The notes under the pieces: generated by a model
Databases searched by the model: none
Told to the model about the DNA's origin: nothing
Seen by the model: only the letters and a program-made list of their open reading frames with translations
Origin: Tanypteryx hageni
Lineage: Eukaryota > Arthropoda > Insecta > Odonata > Petaluridae
NCBI GenBank assembly: GCA_028673005.1
Contig: CM054118.1
Coordinates: 56,365,338 to 56,429,337, forward strand
Direction of reading: 5' to 3'
DNA: 64,000 nt
Program-made: the position numbers and the translations under genes
Part shown: piece by piece, positions 59,268 through 64,000 of the stretch
Position numbering within the stretch: the stretch's first letter is position 1
Layout of the letters: each line of letters opens with the position of its first letter

Positions 59268-60745
59268 TTTTTACTTTTTCCCTACGTAGTATAGGGGAAA
59301 GTAGATAGGTATTGTTTTCATGAAAAAATCGACTTCGAGATTTCAACGGAAATACATATTTTGAGGTCCCCCGAACACGTTTGGACCATTTTCTCGATGA
59401 TGTGTGTGTGTATGTGACAGCTTGTTTGTGGGTGCTCTAACTAAAAAACTATTAATCATGTCAATGTGAAAATTTATATTTAACATTTTTATAAAAGTCA
59501 TAAGAACTGATTAGTTTTTGGCAGAAATCGGTCAATCGGAAGTGGGTGTTTACCCAGGTCATTTATCCGTTATTTTGAAATATTTGCTTTAATATTTGAT
59601 AAATGTAAAAATGTACTAGAATAAAAGTTGTAGGAAATTTAATTTTCTACAATATGGTTTGAAATATTTTCCCATATAATGCATTGTTTAAAAGATATCT
59701 TATATTTTTAGCTGTCACCACCACCCCACCTACCGGCGACTATTGTTAGCAATTGACGCTTAGTTACGTCTTAGTAACTCTCCTTTTTCTTTTCGTAATT
59801 GTTGGAGCGTTGTGGCTATATCCAATATCAGAAGGCTATGGTTTGAATTCATTTATGTTCTTTGTAAAGTCTAAAATTTTCTCGCAGTTGCTTAAAAAAT
59901 TTATTATTATGTAACCTATTTGGAATTTTTAGAAATATTACAGGTATGGAGAAAGTCATGTGGTTGCCACATCAGAATTTTTGTTTCTGAATTCGTAATA
60001 ATCTGTTGGAAAAACTCCAAAACTCATTTCTACCAGATAGCAAAAGCAAAAGGAAAAAATCTGATGTGGCCATCACATGACTTTCTCCATATCTGTAATA
60101 TTTATAAAAATTCCAAATAGGTTACATAATAATAAATATTTTAATAAACTGCGAGAGAATTTTAGACTACAAAGAAAAACAGAAATAAACACACCATAGC
60201 GTTCTGATATTGGATATAGCCACAAAGCTCTAACAATTTAGAAAAAAGGAGCCTTACTAAGACGTAACTAAGCGTCAATTGTTAACAATAGTCGTCGGTA
60301 GGTGGCGTGGTGGTGGCAGCTAAATATATAATATATCTCTTAAATAATGCATTATATGGAAAAATATTACAAACAAAGATTGTAGAAAATTAAATTTTCT
60401 ACCACTTTTATTGCGATACATTTTTATATTTATCAAATATTAAATCAAATATTTAAAATACTGGATAAGTGACAAGAGTAAACACTTCCGGAAGACCGAT
60501 GTTTACCAAAAACTAATGTTCTTGTCACTTTTATAAAAATGTTAAATATAAAATTTCGCGTTGACTTGATTAATAGTTTTTGAGTTAGAGCACCCAAAAA
60601 AAGCTATCACAAACAGATATCATCGAGAAAATGGTCAAAACGTGTTCAGGACACCTCAAAACGTGTATTTTCGTTTAAATCTCTGTCGATTTTTTTCATG
60701 AATACAATACTTGGCCCTATACTACGTATACGGAGAAAGTAAAAA
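59268..60745. mobile_element. foldback element: 1.48-kb palindrome with arms of about 700 bp
   Basis: 59268-59982 and 60054-60745 are inverted copies, around a spacer of about 71 bp. Outer ends: TTTTTACTTTTTCCC then TACGTAGTATAGG, against the inverted GTAAAAA end and CCTATACTACGTA. Inner ends: CAGGTATGGAGAAAGTCATG against CATGACTTTCTCCATATCTG. Arms differ by scattered substitutions and small indels, so the palindrome is not recent. No protein frame. The same terminal sequence starts the element at 29504. Confidence 0.85.
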
Positions 60746-61244
60746 GGAGCGTAATGTGTTTACAATAGTCGCCGGTAGGTGGTGTGGGGGTGGCAGCTAA
60801 AAAATTAGTTTTAAATATATTTCTTAAACAATGCATTATATGGAAAAATGTTTCGAACAAAAACATTGCAGGAAATAGAATTTCCTACAAGTTTTATTCC
60901 GGTACCTTTTTACATTTATCAAATATTAAAGCAAATATTTCAAAAAACGGGTGACTAGAGTCAACACCCACTTCCGGTTGACCGATTTTTTTACCAAAAA
61001 CCAATCAGCATTTCATCCTTGAACAAAAATGTCAAATATAAAATTTCGCGTTGATCTGATTAATAGTTTTTGAGTTAGTGCACCCACAAAATACCCGTCA
61101 CAGACACACCCACAGATATCATCGAGAAAATTGTCGAAACGTGTTCAGGGTACATTAAAACATGCATTTCCGTTGAAATCTCGAATTAAATTTTTTTAAT
61201 GAAAACAATACTTTCTGCGTACTTCGTATGAAGAAAGTAAAAAT
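60742..61244. repeat. third partial arm copy, directly repeated
   Basis: This copies 60244-60745 in direct orientation (ATAGTCG, GGTAGGTGG, GCATTATATGGAAAAAT, TTTCGCGTTGA, ATCATCGAGAAAAT, GTGTTCAGG, AAGAAAGTAAAAA). Both copies begin at AAAAAGGAGC, so the junction has a 10-bp microhomology. Confidence 0.8.
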
Positions 61245-63090
61245 TGGTGTTGATAAATAAGAACGAAAAAAATTATGATCTTTAAGACTGTTAGAGATTT
61301 CGTTGCCCGGAAAGGCGTTTTTTTCCCATACAATCGATTTTTATTCTTATTCTTTTCCGAAGCAGAATCCCCTATATTTTTAGTTCTTTTTTTTAGTAAT
61401 TTTTTCGCTAGTTCGAATTTCCCCTCAGCCCCTCCGGCCACGCGGAGTAATGGAGATTGCACTCCTTCGCACTTTCCAAATCGATCGAGGTCATTCTCCT
61501 TTTCCTCTTCCTTTGCCATCTTTTCCCTTAAGATTCGCCTCTCGCAGATCTTCCTCGAAGAGTTCTGAGACATCGCTGCGAAAGTTTTAATCCAAGTCTG
61601 TTGCAAATGAAATTAAATTCGCCGCGTAAATTTCCACTTTAGTTTTGATTTAATTTGTATAACGTCGCCCCGCGAAGTGATGCCACCTTCTTCGGTCAAC
61701 TAAATTCTACGTTTACCATGGTAAAATCTCATTCGCTTGCATAAAGTCCCTGCATTTCATCTACTTCTTCCTTAGTTCGAAGCTCAGTTCGACATTCGTA
61801 TAACGTCGCCTATTACCCTTTTCCCGCTGTTTTTCTTTGCTAAATTTCCTTGATTTTTTCATTCACAAACATTGCCGTCTCACTTATTTCAGCCACAGTA
61901 ATTCCACTTCTTCCCATTTTATTTTAAATCAGATTGAGCTGTCCATCGACGCAGATTTCCGCATCGATATCTCTTACGGTCAACTCGATATCAATACCGT
62001 TTTAATCGCAAAAGAAGCATAGCTGCTAAATTTTCGGTACTAAGCAATTTGTATGACGATTCTAGGAAATATTCCGTGCGATAACTGTTATCTGGAAAAA
62101 TGCAGTTTTTAATATGATCTTGGTATTTGTGGGACTTAAGAAAATACATAAATGCAAATTGTTTTTTTATATCATTATTCCAAATTAAAGAAAATAACCA
62201 AAAGTAAAACGACGCATCGATATGACCTTTTAAATGTGATTTTTTAAAGTACATTTCCGTTGATTCATCGGAGCATGTTATAGATATCTAGTGACGCTCC
62301 GAATTTTTGGTAAAATTTTAACTAAAATTCCAGAATAAGGACTTAAGTGTCAACAATTGAAATATTAAGCTTTTGGAATTTATTTTCAGCCCTGTCACGA
62401 TTCTATAATGTTTCGACCAAAAGTCGCCTCATTCATTTACGATTTCATCCCTTTAATTTAGCATCCCGTCGATGTTACGTTGTTCGACGAACGCTAAATT
62501 TCCTAATTCCGGTTCATCCAGGAAGAAAATTCGAATCAAAATATCCATAACCGCCGCTATATTCTATGGCGATTTATTATCCTAACGCAGTTCCGCAGTG
62601 GTGGTTCCGGGAAGTACGGAGTCGGGGCGCAATTCACGGATAATTTACTTAGAGGAGCAACGGCTTGTCCGGTAAATAAGCCGGAAAATTGTTTTTTTTT
62701 TCCTCCCGGATCCGCGAATCCACTCTGCCCGGGACAGACGCGGGTTCCTAGGATGGGGAAAGTACCCCCCAACCAGGAAAGTGCCTATGCATGACTTGCC
62801 ATGTTGCGGAAGAATAGACTGAAAGTGCAGAGCGTTTCGCCTCTCGAGGAAAGAGAGAGAAGGGGTCAACAACCCGTCGTACTGGGTCACTGAGATTTCG
62901 GTGGAAAAGGTTGGTTGGCCACCTGCTTTCAACTCTCATTATTGCCTTGTCGATTTTTTATCGATCGCTCGACTCAACGATGAGGCCAAAAATAGGCGCA
63001 AGTCGATTTCTACGATAGAAGAAGAAAATGTTTCTGCCAATTATAATGGTCCCACCGTCGGAACTTTGATCTAGGTTGAGATGGGGGAAA
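61245..63090. other. unannotated spacer
   Basis: No gene or named repeat recognised. A 136-codon minus-strand frame at 61196-61606 overlaps repeat sequence and shows no domain. Confidence 0.45.
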
Positions 63091-63137
63091 TAATTAAATA
63101 AATTAAATTAAATTAAATTAAATTAAATAAATTAATT
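63091..63137. repeat. (AAATT)n microsatellite
   Basis: AAATT-type pentanucleotide units with two AAATAAATT interruptions. Confidence 0.92.
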
Positions 63138-63502
63138 TTCGCGAAAAGATCTTCTAATATACTCTTTACAATCCTCTCAGGATCTAAACCGGAGCTGTCC
63201 AAACTTTTCGGGTAGGGAGTCACATTTAAAATTTTCCTAACTCTGGGGACAGCGAGCAAATTTTAGAAATATGTCAGAATTGTCCAGTTATTGTCTAGTA
63301 TGGCGCCGTTTAAAGCATTACGAGAGATTAGAATTTTTATCACCGTAAGCATTATTACTATTGTGACATTAAATTTTTGCACACAGTTAAACAATAATTC
63401 TATTCGACTAGGATATTAATGAGATGAAATGAGATCACAAGCAGACAGGCATTAGCTGTACAGTTGGGAATAATTTTGACACGAGAAAAATTTCTAGCTT
63501 GG

Positions 63503-63690
63503 CAATCTCACCATTTGAGAGGGAGGGGTTTTCCTCGACATATCTCTCGGTGGACGTCAGTTGGGGCTGGTTGATACTAGCATTCAGAAACGAGAGAATT
63601 AATCTGCTACGGCAGTTCAGTGGTAGAATATCCGGCCGGAAAGTGGAAGACGCGGGTTCGATTTCCGGTCATAGAAGAATGTTTCCTCGT
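63503..63690 (+). repeat. tRNA-like SINE, copy 2
   Basis: Sister of 2578-2800. The leader starts CAATCTCACCATTT and keeps GGCTGGTTGATA, and the tRNA-like module is at 63606-63675. Here the B-box GGTTCGATTTCC is intact, so this copy is closer to the ancestral form than copy 1. Confidence 0.75.
63606..63675 (+). pseudogene. tRNA-like module (tRNA-Gly-related), copy 2
   Basis: GCTACGG pairs weakly with TCATAGA, the D-arm is GTTCAGTGGTAGAAT as in tRNA-Gly, and the T-loop is TTCGATT. The anticodon stem does not close well, so a functional tRNA is unlikely. Confidence 0.7.
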
Positions 63691-64000
63691 TTTTAAAGTT
63701 ATTCCCCAGGATATTAATGTTTTTTTTTAGAATTAATACTTTCAATTTGGTTTCATTTGTAAATATTGATCTTATCTGCAAACTTTATGAAATGGACGGC
63801 GGGTCGGGTTAAAACCCTTGGCGAACCGGATTCTGTCCCGCTGGCCTTGTTGGCCAAGCCTGATATAAACGATAACCTCGTACCTTGAATGAGAGACTTG
63901 CAATCTCCTTTACATTCCGATAAAATTATTTCTTAACCGTATTTTTCATATATTGATTTATAATAAGAGCCGTTTTTGACATTTTACAGACTGTTCGTGG
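63691..64000. other. unannotated spacer
   Basis: No feature recognised before the window ends. Confidence 0.5.

Noticed and set aside
61196..61606. 136-codon minus-strand frame
   Set aside because: The C-terminal part reads through the end of the third foldback arm copy; no domain elsewhere.

Overview
This window reads as intergenic or intronic nuclear DNA of an animal, most probably an arthropod. It is AT-rich with short CpG-rich islands, has no operons or ribosome-binding sites, contains microsatellites hundreds to thousands of bases long, and is full of eukaryotic transposable elements (RTE-like and CR1-like non-LTR retrotransposons, tRNA-derived SINEs, hAT-like and PIF/Harbinger non-autonomous elements, and an IS630/Tc1/mariner transposase with two spliceosomal introns). 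I recognise no host protein-coding gene. Long open frames lie almost all inside simple-sequence tracts. The species cannot be fixed from the sequence alone.

Layout. 1-840 purine microsatellite; 1641-2486 hAT-like element; 2578-2800 tRNA-like SINE (sister copy at 63503-63690); 4235-4393 45-bp minisatellite; 4806-5040 CR1-type 3' end (minus) whose better copy is at 7300-8160; 5462-6491 Helitron-like non-autonomous element running into (TA)n; 6955-7253 first of four 'CGGCCCGC' hAT-like elements (also 35280, 43453, 57668). 12890-16490 is a near full-length but broken RTE-clade retrotransposon. 20799-23007 is the best gene-like locus: a DNA transposon whose three-exon transposase splices cleanly to a 404-residue DDE protein with 82 residues between the second D and the E. 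29504-30290 and 59268-61244 are members of one family; the second is a 1.5-kb foldback palindrome with an extra tandem partial copy. 31050-34200 is a 3-kb purine tract; 39150-40555, 44515-45175 and 47855-49010 are pyrimidine tracts. 54604-55304 is a PIF/Harbinger derivative with TAA duplications and a recognisable transposase remnant. 55746-55960 holds a repeat ending in a hammerhead-like palindrome.

How the parts relate. The 3' end of the RTE element (a 'TAGTCTCAATTTCGCCC' block followed by ATCT repeats) recurs at 9464, 9609, 18140 and 39650. Each time it is followed directly by a CTGT/CTCT/CTCCCT pyrimidine tract. The simplest reading is that many giant microsatellites here began as, and still carry, retrotransposon tails. 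Most remaining spans show nothing I can annotate and are listed as such.
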